Below the pieces are notes generated by a model. It worked only from the letters and a program-made list of their open reading frames with translations, did no database searches and was not told the origin of the DNA. Positions 12,693-24,585 of a stretch of 64,000 nt of DNA are shown piece by piece. The position numbers were made by a program, and so were the translations under genes. Numbering within the stretch: the stretch's first letter is position 1; the number at the start of each line of letters is the position of its first letter. This DNA is from Sclerodactyla briareus (lineage: Eukaryota > Echinodermata > Holothuroidea > Dendrochirotida > Sclerodactylidae): the NCBI GenBank assembly GCA_026419785.1, contig JAODTK010005551.1, positions 1-64,000 on the forward strand. Direction: 5' to 3'.

Positions 12693-13346
12693 AACAGATA
12701 TATATATCGATAGATCAATAGATAGATAGTAGATTGAGTGATTGAACACTTATAAAAGCTCCAGTAATATAAAACATACTCATATCAACAGCAAAGTAAT
12801 GAGTTCACTTTGGATTTGAATTGTACAAAGCATATAGTTCTGCGAATAACAGCGGAGTTCCAGGGTGTTGAGGACCACAATAACCGAAACTTATCTTACC
12901 CATCTCTGCTCTACATCTAGGGACACTCAACATATTTACATGGCAGAACGTGTGGACCTGGCAGAGGTGCGACGGGATATGGAATTGCCTAAATAGGAGG
13001 GTCTCTCCTGACAGACATTTCTAAACCACGACTAAAATTGCGAAGAGGAGTTCTGTACCTGGCATCCAATGCAACGATTATAAAATAGAGAGAGAGAATC
13101 AGGATTATTCCTGTAAGTGACCCCGGAAACAACCCCAACAGCTTAGTTTTGAAGATGCTGTAGCTTAGCTAAGTTAGTCTTCGAAAGTCCATATAAAATG
13201 TTACAATAGTTAAGATGACTCGAGATGAAAGCATGGATCAAAGCGACCGTGGAGTCATGATTTAGATATGGCTTGATAGATTTTGTACGTCTTAGGTGGT
13301 AGTAACCAGTCTTGCAGATATTTTTGCCTGACAACTCAACTTTCAA
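12693..13346 (-). mobile_element. 5'-truncated CR1/L2-type LINE, minus strand
   Basis: The minus-strand frame at 13,346-13,143 reads like the C-terminal tail of CR1/L2 reverse transcriptases: an ICKTGYYHLR segment, then an ALIHAFISSHLNYCN segment, then LYGL....LAKLQHLQN. Further along the minus strand and in other frames come LHWMPG and an LWNS segment, both usual in this region. Its 3' end is a 'gagcttttataagtgttc' stretch followed by a TATC/GATA tail at 12,695-12,736. The fragment has no counterpart in block B: flanks matching 12,692 and 13,347 lie near 42,356 and 42,619, with unrelated DNA between. It therefore probably inserted after the A/B split. Only the last quarter of the ORF is present and it is frame-shifted. 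Confidence 0.83.
12695..12736 (+). repeat. GATA/TATC microsatellite forming the LINE tail
   Basis: AT dinucleotides grading into GATA units, directly at the 3' end of the minus-strand LINE fragment. CR1/L2 elements typically end in short microsatellite tails. Confidence 0.75.
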
Positions 13347-16300
13347 TCGGTTTACACAGTTAAATAGTTTTGTATTTCATATTTCCATTATATCCGTTTG
13401 TCTGCAGGGATTCTGAAAATGTTTTGTCTATTTACGGGTTCCCGACTAAGGTGACAAACATAACTGTGCCAACTAGGAGATGTTTTTCATATTTTGTCAC
13501 AAGCATATCGCCCGGAGATTTGTGTGTAGTTCAGTAACAAGAATAACCGTAGGGAAGTTTGAGTCCCTTGATTCTGGGGGTGATGCATGTCTACTCAAGA
13601 CAGTGCATACCGACAGGAAACTCGCCTTCATTTCAGTCAATCTCAAAAGGCAGCGTTCCTGTGGATAAATGCAAGACAAGAATATTAGGCAGCACATACT
13701 TAAACATTTTTTATAAAGAAAGATTTGTCTCAGATACGGCGAAAATAAATGTTTGTGCCTTGCAATCATTTCTGGATAATCAGTTTGACACTTACGTCAT
13801 TCCATCCACAAATGTGATCCAGATGAATCTGGGTGATTGCCGTCAGTGACACTTATAGTATAGGTTATACACCAAGAATCAGCGATTTATATGTATGCCA
13901 CATTCTGTAAGTCGTTCCTGGGGATGGCGAAGTCATTAGTGTAGTGTATTATGGCTCTCTTGATAAATTATACACCTATCACTATTTGGTATTTGATCTG
14001 TATTTGCTGTATAGAAGCAGGAATTTCAAATGTTTTCAGAGCGATACGAAAAAACGCGTTTGTTGATGAAAAATATGATTTGTCATTTTCTCTGGGGAAA
14101 TAGCCTGGAGTAATTTAATATAAATGAAACATTTCAAGTGTAGACCATATCTAACAATTTAATAGTTATAATACACCATTTACTTTCCCCTTTGTTTAGT
14201 TTTGTTGTTTTGCTTCGATGAGTAACTTAGCCAGCCTTCGGAGTCAGAAGGGGCAAGAGATTTTCCCATTTCGGATATCCTTCCTTCCCGGTTTCCCTCT
14301 GCTCATGGATTTGACGAATGGGAGAGGAGCTAATTCTCTGGCGAATTGAATTGTTCGTCATCCTGATCCTGAGATATGCGCTGTGGTGGTGGTGGGAATT
14401 ATATGGCGGATTGGTATCAGGCGGAAAAATGCACAGTGGATGACAACAGACAGTACATTCCGATGGCCCTCTCTCATCTGCAGTAATGGGTATGTGAATA
14501 ACCATTCCTCACCACGGCTTGGGCGCTGAAGGAAATGGGGGCAAGGGACACTAGCGAGATGTGGGTATGGGTGTGGGATGTTGTGGCTGGAATAAATACT
14601 ACATCCGAAACTTTGACCAGTGAAAATCATTTGCTATGTTCTTCCTTCCTATATGTCATTTAGGCGGAAAGAACGGCAGAATTGTATCAGTGACGCTCTG
14701 CAATTTCGAATTCCGAGTCACCGAACATGTTGTCTCCTGGGTGGCTATATTTGCAGTTGCGATAGGCGAGGTCATGGTCGCTTCACTTCTTGGTTCCGCT
14801 GCAATGCAGTGAATCAGTGCACGGGTAATTTGCAATAAGTCTCGTCGGTCGGCTGTGAGCAGTCTCTTTGGACATGAATCCTGCTGCTCTTCGAGGTTCC
14901 AAGGGATGGCATATCCGGAGTTCACTGATCGTCTTCGGAGGGGACGTAAAATTCTGAGCATCTGAGCACTAGTTAAAAAGGGAAGGCAAGTTATCACGGG
15001 TGCTCATCCTCGATCATACGGATCCTTGGATGAACCTAACCGGGCTTCCAAAACTCGTAGAAATCAAATCAAATAATTGAGCAACTAATTTCTTCATGAG
15101 ACCGACTTTCCCGACCGCTAACCTCCATACCCACAGTCTGACGGAATGGAGGCCAGTCTCCTTCTTCACTCATCCAGTCCCGACTGAAACGATCGTGATA
15201 ACAGTCTCACAAGTAATACAACCCCTCAACCGTTTCATGTCATATTGTTGTTCAGAGTGGCCACTCGAGGATGGGTTTCAAATACAGTAAAATTGCTTTC
15301 CTTAGCCTTATCTTAGAACAGGAAATGTGTTGGTTAATTTACGTCATCGGCGTGTTTTGAAATTGATATATTCAAAGACATCAGATAAAGGAAAAGTATT
15401 CTTTACAAAAATGAAGTGAAAGATAATTATTATTCATCCTGAATATACGGTGTACTCCCATCTCCCGTCGGTTACATGGCCCCAATGGGCAACACTCTCA
15501 GTACTCTTTTGATCTTCAGCATAAGCATGCATGAATGTAATGAATGGATACTCTTACTGAGGTAATGCACAACGTTGTCCCGAGGAAACAGGTGTTTTAA
15601 AATGGAGCAAACTGGAATAAGTAGTTGGTCCTATGTGACTTGACAGTCCACTAGAATAATTATACAAACGCACTTTCGATCGATAGGATTGAATGTCGAC
15701 ATAGCTCAAATGCGTTCAATAAATTCTTCACATCGTAGTCTGGCGCCCTCTCCATAGTCATTCACAGATGTCAATCTTGGAGATGTTGCATAGTTAACAA
15801 ACTAGTGGGCTGGCGAGGTAGAGCTGCCGAATTTAACGACAGTTAAACGTCTTAGAAGCACAAGGGAAATGGGTATGACGAGCCTGTCGTCAGTAACTCG
15901 CAAAAAAGGTTTCACTAGTTTCTTCGATGTAGGAGAATGGGAAACAGTATTAGCTTATATCTGGAATGATGAAGTGGAAGGTCATGGTACTGCGAATGGG
16001 CAGTGAGTTCGAGATCGTGATAATTATGGAAAAGGCCACTGTACTTACAGTACATGATCACGGAAAAATTAGACGACCATGTATAGTCTAGGTCATACAT
16101 TCCGCCGCTTGAAACCCACGAATTGTCTGCAGATAATAGTGACACACCCATGGGCGTCGATCCTGGGGGGGGGGGGATCACATCGAATGCCCCTCACACT
16201 TTTTGATCCTCGATGAAGTCGAAATTACATGTCCGTTTACACACGTATTCGTTAAGTGTCTGTATGGGATGAAATATGAGAAAGCAGCCTCACAAAGACC

Positions 16301-16463
16301 ACAGTGGCCTTTATTCCGAACCCGATTGTCCAAATTTTCCGCGCGCTGCGTGCGCAGGCGACTTGTGACTGTTGCTTCTATAGTGTCGCAAGCTGTGCAT
16401 TTTGAAGGAATATTCTAGCGATGAAGTTTTTGGCAAGTTTCTCACTCAGAAACATAAGTGAGA

Positions 16464-16793
16464 CTATTCTATTCGTTTTTTTAAACAAAGGTGATTCCAC
16501 AATAAAAGTCCATTGATTATAACACGAGCGGCGTTGGCATACGAAGCGGATGAGCAGTCAGGCTGCTCCAACACATCATAGAAGTAAAAGCAAGTTTGCA
16601 GATCGAGGAACACTGCTTGGGCAAAGAATGGGCACAATTCAGGTAGACAAACCTGCCAAAGTGGATCAATGGCCCCACAATGTCCGGCAGGCATATTGCC
16701 GATTTCTCTGTCGAAAGCCCGATGATTGAGCAAAAATTTGTCAATCTTGTCAAGTTTGGACGTTGTGATTTTATCGATGTCCAAGAAATTGCA
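16464..16793 (-). CDS. Unrecognised ORF of ~106-120 codons within the block A insert
   Basis: A minus-strand frame is open for about 115 codons upstream of its stop at 16,464, after an in-frame TAA at about 16,814. No ATG lies at its beginning; the first plausible start is TTG. The predicted product is of mixed composition, with a leucine/phenylalanine-rich middle and three widely spaced cysteines. I recognise no motif. It is listed because it is one of few moderately long frames without low-complexity content and it lies in DNA absent from block B, so it could be a fragment of a transposon gene. It may equally be chance. Confidence 0.15.
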   Translation of the reverse strand, partial: CNFLDIDKITTSKLDKIDKFLLNHRAFDREIGNMPAGHCGAIDPLWQVCLPELCPFFAQAVFLDLQTCFYFYDVLEQPDCSSASYANAARVIINGLLLWNHLCLKKRIE

Positions 16794-16940
16794 AAAAACT
16801 TGCCCCGTTTCGGTTTATCCTGATGGTGGTTCCGCTGTCAGTACTGTAGACCACGCGCACGATAGCTATGAGATTCCGTGCAAAATAATTTGAGTGCAAT
16901 CATGTAATTCTGGGACTATATTTTTACAAATTGCTTCCAG

Positions 16941-17125
16941 CAGGGGCGTAGGAGGCGGGGGGGGGGGGGGCCGGCTGGGGGGCTGCGGGCCCCCCAGCCA
17001 AATTATTTCAGCGAAAATTCGGGCAGTGCGCCGATAGTTTTTCGGGCACCGACTGAAATATTAACATATATTTTTCGGGCAAATCACTAACAGCCCCCCT
17101 AAGATATATCGGGCTCCTACCCCTG
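16941..17125. mobile_element. MITE-like element with ~16-bp terminal inverted repeats
   Basis: Starts CAGGGGCGTAGGAGGC and ends GGGCTCCTACCCCTG, which are reverse complements apart from one or two bases. It is about 185 bp with a G14 run near its left end (16,957-16,970) and repeated 'ttttcgggca' units inside. It has no coding capacity. I see no clear target-site duplication. Confidence 0.65.
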
Positions 17126-18019
17126 CTTTCCTAGACATCGCATTTCTAGTCAGCTGAAGGCATCGATATACGATGCACTCCAATTTGAACAATAATATCT
17201 TGCACTTCAATTTCAACAAGGACAGTCCGTGGCCCATGATCCAAAACGAGACAGCAAACAATTGTGGAGCGCGTCGAGATATTCCCTACATAGTAATGCG
17301 ATAATATGGAATAATCTGTTTGTTAACAAAACCCGGCACGAATGTATAATTATAGCAAAGATGAGGAGCACCTTGCGACTTGTGGGTGTTCTAACCTTTC
17401 ACCAATTTGTGATATTCAGTCAAACGTTCCGTCAAAAACCGGGTACGAGCCAAATTAATTAAACCATGGGTCTCTAGAATGGGCTAACCAGTCTGACTTC
17501 CAGGCCTCTCCCCTAGACCCCAACTAAGGTGGTCCCATGAGGTAGGATTCATGCCCAATAAACCAAAGACGAGAAAGGGGAAATTACTGCCCTTTGTGGT
17601 CAGCACATTTCCGCACAAAAAAAATCACATTTTAGAGCATGGGTTTGCACCTAAAGCCAAAACTTTTCAAAGGGGACGGGTAACCCTGATGCCTGAGACA
17701 CCTCTCACAGGGCCCTAATAATTGTTAGCCCCTCGCCTGGTCAGAATGTCTTACGTCACTGCTGCCGACAGAGTGAACCATAAACCTAGACCCCTAAGTA
17801 TCGATTCCTTATTTCTGCCACATGAAATCACATGACACTTACGAATTTCGCAGGGCGAGAATACCTTCCACCCAATAAATCAATTTGAGTTACGCTCCAA
17901 TCTGGACAGAGTACTAGGCTACATAGTTTGCTCACCTTTATTACTTGTAATATCGCGACGCTTTTGACTTCTGGCTTCAGACTACCAAATTGCGGTAGCG
18001 TTTGAAGAGCGCAAAGTTA

Positions 18020-18190
18020 TTCCGAGATGAAAAATTCGGGCAAAAATTGACAAAAATTGGGAAAATCTAGACGAAAAAGGCAAAAGTGAAGGAAATGCCC
18101 AAAATGTCTGCTAACTGGCCTGAATTCAATCAACACGCCCGAAAACATGCAACCATTTCCGTCGCGCTTGGGCTGCTTTCCTGCGTTTAG
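18020..18190 (+). repeat. Dispersed 'gagatgaaaaattcg' repeat, copy 1
   Basis: Shares 'gagatgaaaaattcg', 'gaaaaaggcaaa(a)gtgaa' and 'gcccg(g)aaaacatgcaa' in the same order as 19,540-19,660. Both are in the plus orientation and 1.5 kb apart in the same insert. Confidence 0.65.
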
Positions 18191-18605
18191 GCCAAAACAT
18201 GTTCTGCCAAAAATCAAGAAGGGTCGCGTACCCCCTATGCCAGCTCATCAACACTTTTTTTTTCTCCTTTCGAATTCATTATTATGCAGTCGCCTACTCT
18301 CCCCCCTCTTCTCTTCTTCCATTGCATTGAGGACCCACAATGTGCCACTGATGTGTCCAACAAGCTGAATTGGTGACTGGCATCACTTGGATTGTGTAAT
18401 GTCAAGCAGGCAATCCTCCTGCTGAAAGTTGAGGGTCCCGGTGGTCAAGAGTGAAAAACACATATACGGAGGACTTCTATAAAGTTGGGGGACACGACCC
18501 CACAAAGACTGCGGCCTTGGAGTGGAAAAAGTCCTAGCAGATACACCGTTATATTGCTATTGCAAACATTTATTTTCAATTCATTTTTAACCCCAGGTAG
18601 GTGAC

Positions 18606-19230
18606 ATTGTAAATCTATGGCCAATATAGTAAGCTTGCAAAGTATATCACGGATGCGTACAGAACCAACTTAGGGCAAATCTGTCAAAATATCCGAAACT
18701 TGGTTGAGCCGGGCTGCAAGATAATTAGAGAGTGAAAACACGAACGAAAAATACCCAGGTTCGAAGAAATAATGGAACAATTTGGGCAAAGTAAAGATGA
18801 AAAGTTTTCAATTATGTATTTGGTGGCCGAATTTTCGCGCGCATCAGTACTGATAAGTTTGAATATAAACTGCAATGAAATCCACTCACCTTTCTTAGTC
18901 TGGGTAAGTTGTTCTGCCCCATTTTACGGAACCTGTGAACGTGTACCTGCCCTCTGTCATTTTTTATTGTAACTCTATGCCAATATAGTGAGTTGGTAAA
19001 GTATATCACGGATGCGTACAGAACCAACTTAGGGCAAATCTGTCATAAAATCCGAGACTGGGTCGGGCCGGGTTGCAGGATAACTTGAGAGTGAAAACAC
19101 GAACGAAAAATACCCAGGTTCGAAGAAATAATGGAACAATTTGGGCAAAGTAAAAATGAAAAGATTTTATGTATTTGGTGGCCGAATTTTCGCGCGCATC
19201 AGTACTGATATAAGTTGTGCATATTAACTG
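18606..19230 (+). repeat. Tandem duplication, two ~265-bp units 360 bp apart
   Basis: Units are 18,606-18,872 and 18,966-19,230. They share long identical stretches (for example around 18,648-18,687 with 19,007-19,046, and 18,737-18,796 with 19,097-19,156) at about 92-93% identity. A 93-bp spacer lies between them, so the true period is about 360 bp. It is younger than the A/B duplication by divergence. Confidence 0.9.
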
Positions 19231-19539
19231 CTGGTCATTTTATTATAGTGGGTGTGCGGGTGGTTCACTTGATACATTTTTGATGATCTCTACATGATTC
19301 AACTATTGCAACCGAACAATAACCGCGTTGGAAATTGTCCACTATTTCCAGGTGCGGGACCCCAGGTGAAGATCTAGACCCACTAGGGCCGAAGTCGAAG
19401 ATTACCCATGTTTCATACCGAGTGCTCGAATTTAAATCGAATAGCCAAGTACCGGCGTTGTGAATATGCGAGTAGTGCTTCGAATCATTTTGTTCACTCG
19501 AATATTTCACAGCCTTATGTGCAGACTGCCCCCAATTTT

Positions 19540-19700
19540 TCTGAGATGAAAAATTCGTGGAAAATTTGGAAGGAAAAAGGCAAAGTGAAAGAATGACTGA
19601 ATTTTCTGCTGACTTTTTCGATAAAATGCCCGGAAAACATGCAAACAAATCCGCGCGCTGGTATTGGAATTGGAATGGTCCCGTACGCCTATGGTTTTTC
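19540..19700 (+). repeat. Dispersed 'gagatgaaaaattcg' repeat, copy 2
   Basis: Partner of 18,020-18,190, continuing into a 'ggtcccgtacgcctatg' stretch that resembles 'ggtcgcgtaccccctatg' near 18,222 downstream of copy 1. Confidence 0.65.
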
Positions 19701-21760
19701 CTTTCGATCCCACCGGGGACCGTTGGGCAGACCTCTGGATCCCACGCGAACAAAGCCGGAGAAGAAAAGGTAATAAAAAAGACCATGGTGTGATATGCGG
19801 AAAATCATCTTAGTATGGCCACAATCCAACTTTTGTGTCTGTCTCTTACTCAAATCGCACATGTAGATGGGTGCTATTGAGTCTGGCAAGTGCCGTTTCC
19901 GGCAAACAATTTGCAATACACAACACCTTCACTTGAATGGCATAACCGTTCTGGGAATACGAAATCCCGGAAAATCATGATCTAACCTAAACTGTCAAGC
20001 ATATATCTGTATTATGAATTAACAAGAAGAAATTAGAAATTATAATTGGCGCCAAAAAATTCCGACTCTAAATGGAATAGATATATTCATGATTAGAAAA
20101 AAGGATCGTAATTACTTCCTACTGCGATCAATTCCATTCCCCGGAGGGCCGTGGGTAGATTCAAATGAATTGTTACTGAAACACGTAAGATGAACATCCG
20201 TGATCAGATAGGGAATGCGAAAAAGAGAATCACTATAATAATAAAATCCGTAACGAGAATTGCGAGTGTAACGATGTTGCTCGCAGTATTCCCTTAAAAT
20301 GTTCATACTAATAATGGCAGTTGGCAGCAATCAGGGCCCCTTTTCTGAGAAGAGAAGACCAAAAAAAAGGGTAAATCGAGTCAAGGTGAATTTCTATCAT
20401 CCCTAGTAGAAGTACCGCAGTGTCCGACAGTGTCAACACACAGCACTGCAGTGCAGTATCGCCGTGTCTGACTGTGATGCACTACTCGATCTACATCAAT
20501 CGCAATGTTGGACGCAAATACCACCTGCCGTGGACATTCGTTTTACCTTGAGTGTAAGGACCGTTCTAGATAACGAATTCAAACTAGATTGAAGTATTCA
20601 ATTCGATCATATGGTAGTATAGCTATAGAAATTAGAGAATAACTTTGTACATAGTTTATTCTAACATGCCTTCATTTATCTCCTTAGTTTTATTGCGTGA
20701 GCCCGCCAACTTAAAAGAAGGAGAACAACTTCATTGATTTCAACGGAATGAATCGAGGTTTCAGTCAATGTTGTGTATATTTGATAATATTTCTTGATGC
20801 CACGATAATATTTTTGGCTACGTCATTCACAGACAGAAATTAGGTTCAGAGGGATACAAATCTGTATCCATAAATGACGAAAAAATAAAAATAAACCTAG
20901 GCCAATATAAGCGTGACATTTCTGTCACCAGTGTAAATTAAGATTTATGCCGCCAGCCGCAGGCGACTCAAAATGTATTAACTTTACCATGCACCTTCTT
21001 CATAAATGTGGAGGTCTCCGCCAAGCTAGGAACCTTAATCAAATCTTCACAAGGAGGTACGAATCGTGTTATCCAGGGATCGTCTTGGTAATAATATATG
21101 ACTCATACCAGTGGAGAACTTTATCTGCCCTAGGGTATAATTTCTTTTAATGCTTTTCAATGAGACTTGCAAAACTGGAGAAGCGTATGGGAATTCCCCA
21201 TCCCATGAGCAACCTGTGATTTATATATCCATTCTATCATTTTCTATCATTATCAAGTTGAGGGTGATAGGCTCGTTGGTGAATAAAAAGTGGACAATTC
21301 TAATGGATAGGTTGCAATCGGATATACCCTGCTATGGAAGGTTCTTCTATGTAGTTGAAGGACGAAGCACAAAGTCAAATAGAATTGGGAGGTTTAGCAA
21401 CGGCACTTACCTCTAGCCATTTAATGTTCATTCAAAAGCTATATGTTAACACATTCACATGCCGCAGTGTGGATTCATTGACAGGAAGAGATTTCGGTCG
21501 ATTTTCAGCTCGCGAAGCAACAATTATAATCCACGTTTTGGTGTGTTTAACAGCGGATAAGAGAGAAAGACATATGTCCCAACGGTTTAAATGTATAATA
21601 CCGCAGTGTCATATTCGAGCGACCATTGTCAAAATACACGAGAAGGTATTGGGAAAAATTGTGACACTCGTCTGGAGTCTTCTTGAGAGGTGAGCCCCAA
21701 CTACATGTGAGGATGCGGAGATTACTTTACTCGTATATTGTTCTGAAACCCGAGGAGCGT

Positions 21761-23732
21761 GTCTTAAGATTGAAGCGGATCGAATTTTTTCTTATACTTC
21801 TGGTATAGCTTATTGTTTTGGATGACATTTATGGATTTAAATACGGTCAGGACAGCCTCGGCGCTGCTTCCTCCCAACTCGAAATATCACATTCGCCATT
21901 CTAATTTCATTTTCCATGAAACAAACGTGCGATCCAGGAGAAATACTACATCAATCATATTTTTCTTAACCTCAGGTGAATCCACTCGAAATGATTATTT
22001 TGGACTAGAGATCGTCCAGAAGTGAGGGTGCTAGAGCTCTCATTTTCATTCTACAGTTACAACGCCTACGAGTTCCCTTTCCTTCTCTTTTAATTACGAA
22101 TGTTTATTTCACCTTAGATAGGTTGATATGCAATCACAAATTAATAATTAATTTTGAAGTGTGTACTGTAACATGAATGAATAATCCCCGAGAAGGCTTC
22201 TCTTGTGGTGTAACGAAAGTCGGAAGAGCAAATACAATAGCAGAAAGATCAACAAAACCCACTCAGGAGAATCTTGTATAATTTTGGATAATTACATTTG
22301 CAATTCACTTTTTCCCCTGTTTTTTTTTTTTGTCGCTAGCAAATAATGAAACAATAAATATTTTCAATGTTCGGTGGCGGTTTCGGAATGAACCTTCTGT
22401 GGAATGCCTCCCATGTCGTAGTCAACAGTTTAATCCCTCTAAAAGGAAATCCCGCAGGGGACACGACTTTCTCTGTCCTTTTGTGATGACAATTTTTAAT
22501 CACTTTCCGATTGACCTGCCGAATTATGTTCTCATAATGCACGTCACTCAACCGACGATCTTATGGATTATCTTTGAAGCCATTGACTTCATGACTCCAT
22601 TTGCCACTAATAATAAGAAAAAATTAGGTTTTCTTTCATCCTTCTTTGGCTTTGTTTTCCAGGACGGTACAAAGATTAGCCAATTAGAAATTCAAGAGCA
22701 ATAAAAATTGCGCCTTGTACACTCAGGTAGGTTTCGTTTTAAACATAGGGAAAAAGGGGTCTTCGCCGTACGGGGAAATCGAACATTTTGCCAATTTCCC
22801 AGCGATTTCCGATTCCCTCCCCCGTTCTCCCAATTTTATGGCAGCTAGGCTTTTACTTTGTGCTGATTCGCGCTAAATTTGACACCATTTTTTCGGATTT
22901 CAGGTAGTCTGTCGTCTTCACGGTAATTTCACTATTAATTTTAAACCTGTTTTATAATTGACGTTTACATCTTGCCGTTATGAACATAGTTCAGTGATAT
23001 TTAGTACCAAATGCGGGACATAAATAAACCCTTTGCTCTGCCGTTTTGCTCCCACACCCTGTCGCAATTCTTTTCTTTGGTCATGCCGTCGTGTTTCCTG
23101 TCCCAAAGAAACTTTTCTCAGGGAGCGGCTTGTTTCTAAGTGGGGTGCTCCTGCGCTGAAACTTTAGGGACTACCAGATGGATGGTGCTGTTGAGGATAC
23201 GCAGAGATAGCGTGGCTGTTGAAGGGTGAAGAGCTTAAAGGTAGATGGCACACATTCCTGACATTCGAAATGTGCTGGGCTGGTGACCTAGGCCCACCTC
23301 GAGCCCTGGTGTCATCTACATTGACTGGAAACGACTAATTGTTCCTTTCTGGAAGAGAAAGGGTGGATCAGGCTACCCAACCGTAAACAGAGAATGGTTA
23401 CATTCCTTCCCGAAGCCCGGCGAAATATTTGCTAGAATCGGTGTCCCTAAACCAGCTTTGAGTTGCTTGTGCATGACAGTAAACGCGTGAACGTCCCCAG
23501 GGTTTTCGCTTCATCAAGGAGTCCAACCGTGTCTCGCATCTTCTTGGCACTCAGTGGCCAGTCTGCCAGTCTGAGCGTGCTGAAGTTCGGTATGGAGGCT
23601 CTCCCTGTAACCTATATGACTTTCGCAGTCTTCTCCGTCAGAGGCTCTTTGGGTGGACTTGGTTGTGTCAGCTGATAGCCTCTATGTGTAACCCAGACTT
23701 TGAAATGCCGCAATGAAACAGGCTGGCTCACC
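21761..23732. other. No gene recognised
   Basis: Unique-looking AT-rich sequence, then a more GC-rich stretch from about 23,030. The longest frame (22,330-22,704, plus, 124 codons) has no recognisable motif. A T12 run lies at 22,320-22,332. Confidence 0.5.
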
Positions 23733-24585
23733 GTTTTTTCAGACTGGGGGGGCACAGACCATTTTTTTTTGGGAGGGGAAAAGCACAGAATGCTTATCTA
23801 ACGAGCGCCAACATTGGTTGGGCGCGTACGTAAACAATAAATTTTGGTTGTTCAGCCCCCAGAGGGCCGGAAATTACCTCTCCGAGCTTTTAGAGGCTGC
23901 ATATACCAGTTTCAAATCTGGCAAATCTGGACATTTTGGGATCACAAATTCTTTAATTTTGTGGAAAATGTTAACATTTTGTCAGACCTCGATCGTATCG
24001 CTGTCCCCGACTTTTGGCCAGAATACTCAATATTTGTACTCACACTAATTTTCACCAGAAATTTTTTTCTCGTTTTCCTCCCGGCCATCTGAAAAACCAT
24101 CAGGATCTCACCAGAAAATTTGGGACTTATTTATCTTTACTCCTACTACTGTCCCCCAACCATGATATGACGTCAGTAGCATTTACCGGAGAAAACTGCG
24201 CTGAAAAACATCGAAGCAATCTGATAGCCGAAGCTACTGCAGTTACAAATCGCGCGTGGTAGAGGACGGAAACGGACCGGAGGCTAAAGGGTTAGTAATC
24301 AGAAGAGGTTGACTGTAGGTTCCAGGTCACGAGAATGTTGTGTATAAATTCAGTATTGACCTCTCAGATATGTATGAGTTAGAGGGCCAATGAGGGTAGA
24401 AAGAAAGGTCCCTAGAGTGTGCGGAGTGACAGGGAAAGCGCCACGGGACAAAATCCACCACTATTTTTTTCCAACTTTTTTCGCATTCGAGGGCGAATTT
24501 GGCACAATTACTGCTTTCTTGTGATATTTTTTGGGTGTTTTGCCAGATCTGCTTTCAAAACGGTAGTCGATACGGACTACAGAAG
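23733..24585 (+). repeat. Dispersed 855-bp repeat, copy 2
   Basis: Partner of 3,614-4,468, in the same orientation, outside the A/B duplication. The two are clearly homologous but contain many substitutions and indels, including G-run length differences. ORFs that cross this copy (for example 24,461-24,934, minus) are not preserved in the other copy, so I do not call them genes. The family looks non-autonomous. Confidence 0.78.

Larger units (their letters stand above)
16180..19905. mobile_element. 3.7 kb nest of repeats inserted in block A
   Basis: Block homology with B stops at about 16,160 (B 46,190) and resumes at about 19,905 (B 46,280), so B has only about 90 bp here. The A insert contains a G12 run beside an 'atgggcgtcgatcc' motif (16,150-16,176), a MITE-like element (16,941-17,125), two copies of a 'gagatgaaaaattcg' repeat (18,020-18,190 and 19,540-19,660) and a tandem duplication (18,606-19,230). 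I recognise no autonomous element in it. B could alternatively have suffered a deletion. Confidence 0.6.
1..21760 (+). repeat. Segmental duplication block A (paralogue of block B)
   Basis: Aligns collinearly with block B (31,920-48,240). Matching anchors I read directly are 380-530 with 32,970-33,110; 690-900 with 33,290-33,500; 5,700-5,960 with 35,800-36,020; 6,820-6,920 with 36,850-36,960; 8,190-8,290 with 39,200-39,310; 10,660-10,900 with 40,540-40,780; 12,110-12,290 with 41,850-42,030; 13,400-13,560 with 42,670-42,820; 14,360-15,480 with 43,860-45,060; 15,650-15,790 with 45,680-45,800; 19,940-20,180 with 46,320-46,560; and 20,940-21,650 with 47,380-48,130. Identity looks like 75-85% with many 1-3 bp indels. 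The offset steps where one copy carries an insertion. No reading frame is conserved between the copies, so this is duplicated non-coding DNA. The right edge is fuzzy. Confidence 0.85.

Noticed and set aside
19265..19786. 173-codon minus-strand frame
   Set aside because: Overlaps the dispersed 'gagatgaaaaattcg' repeat and shows no motif; the partner repeat at 18.0 kb does not keep the frame.
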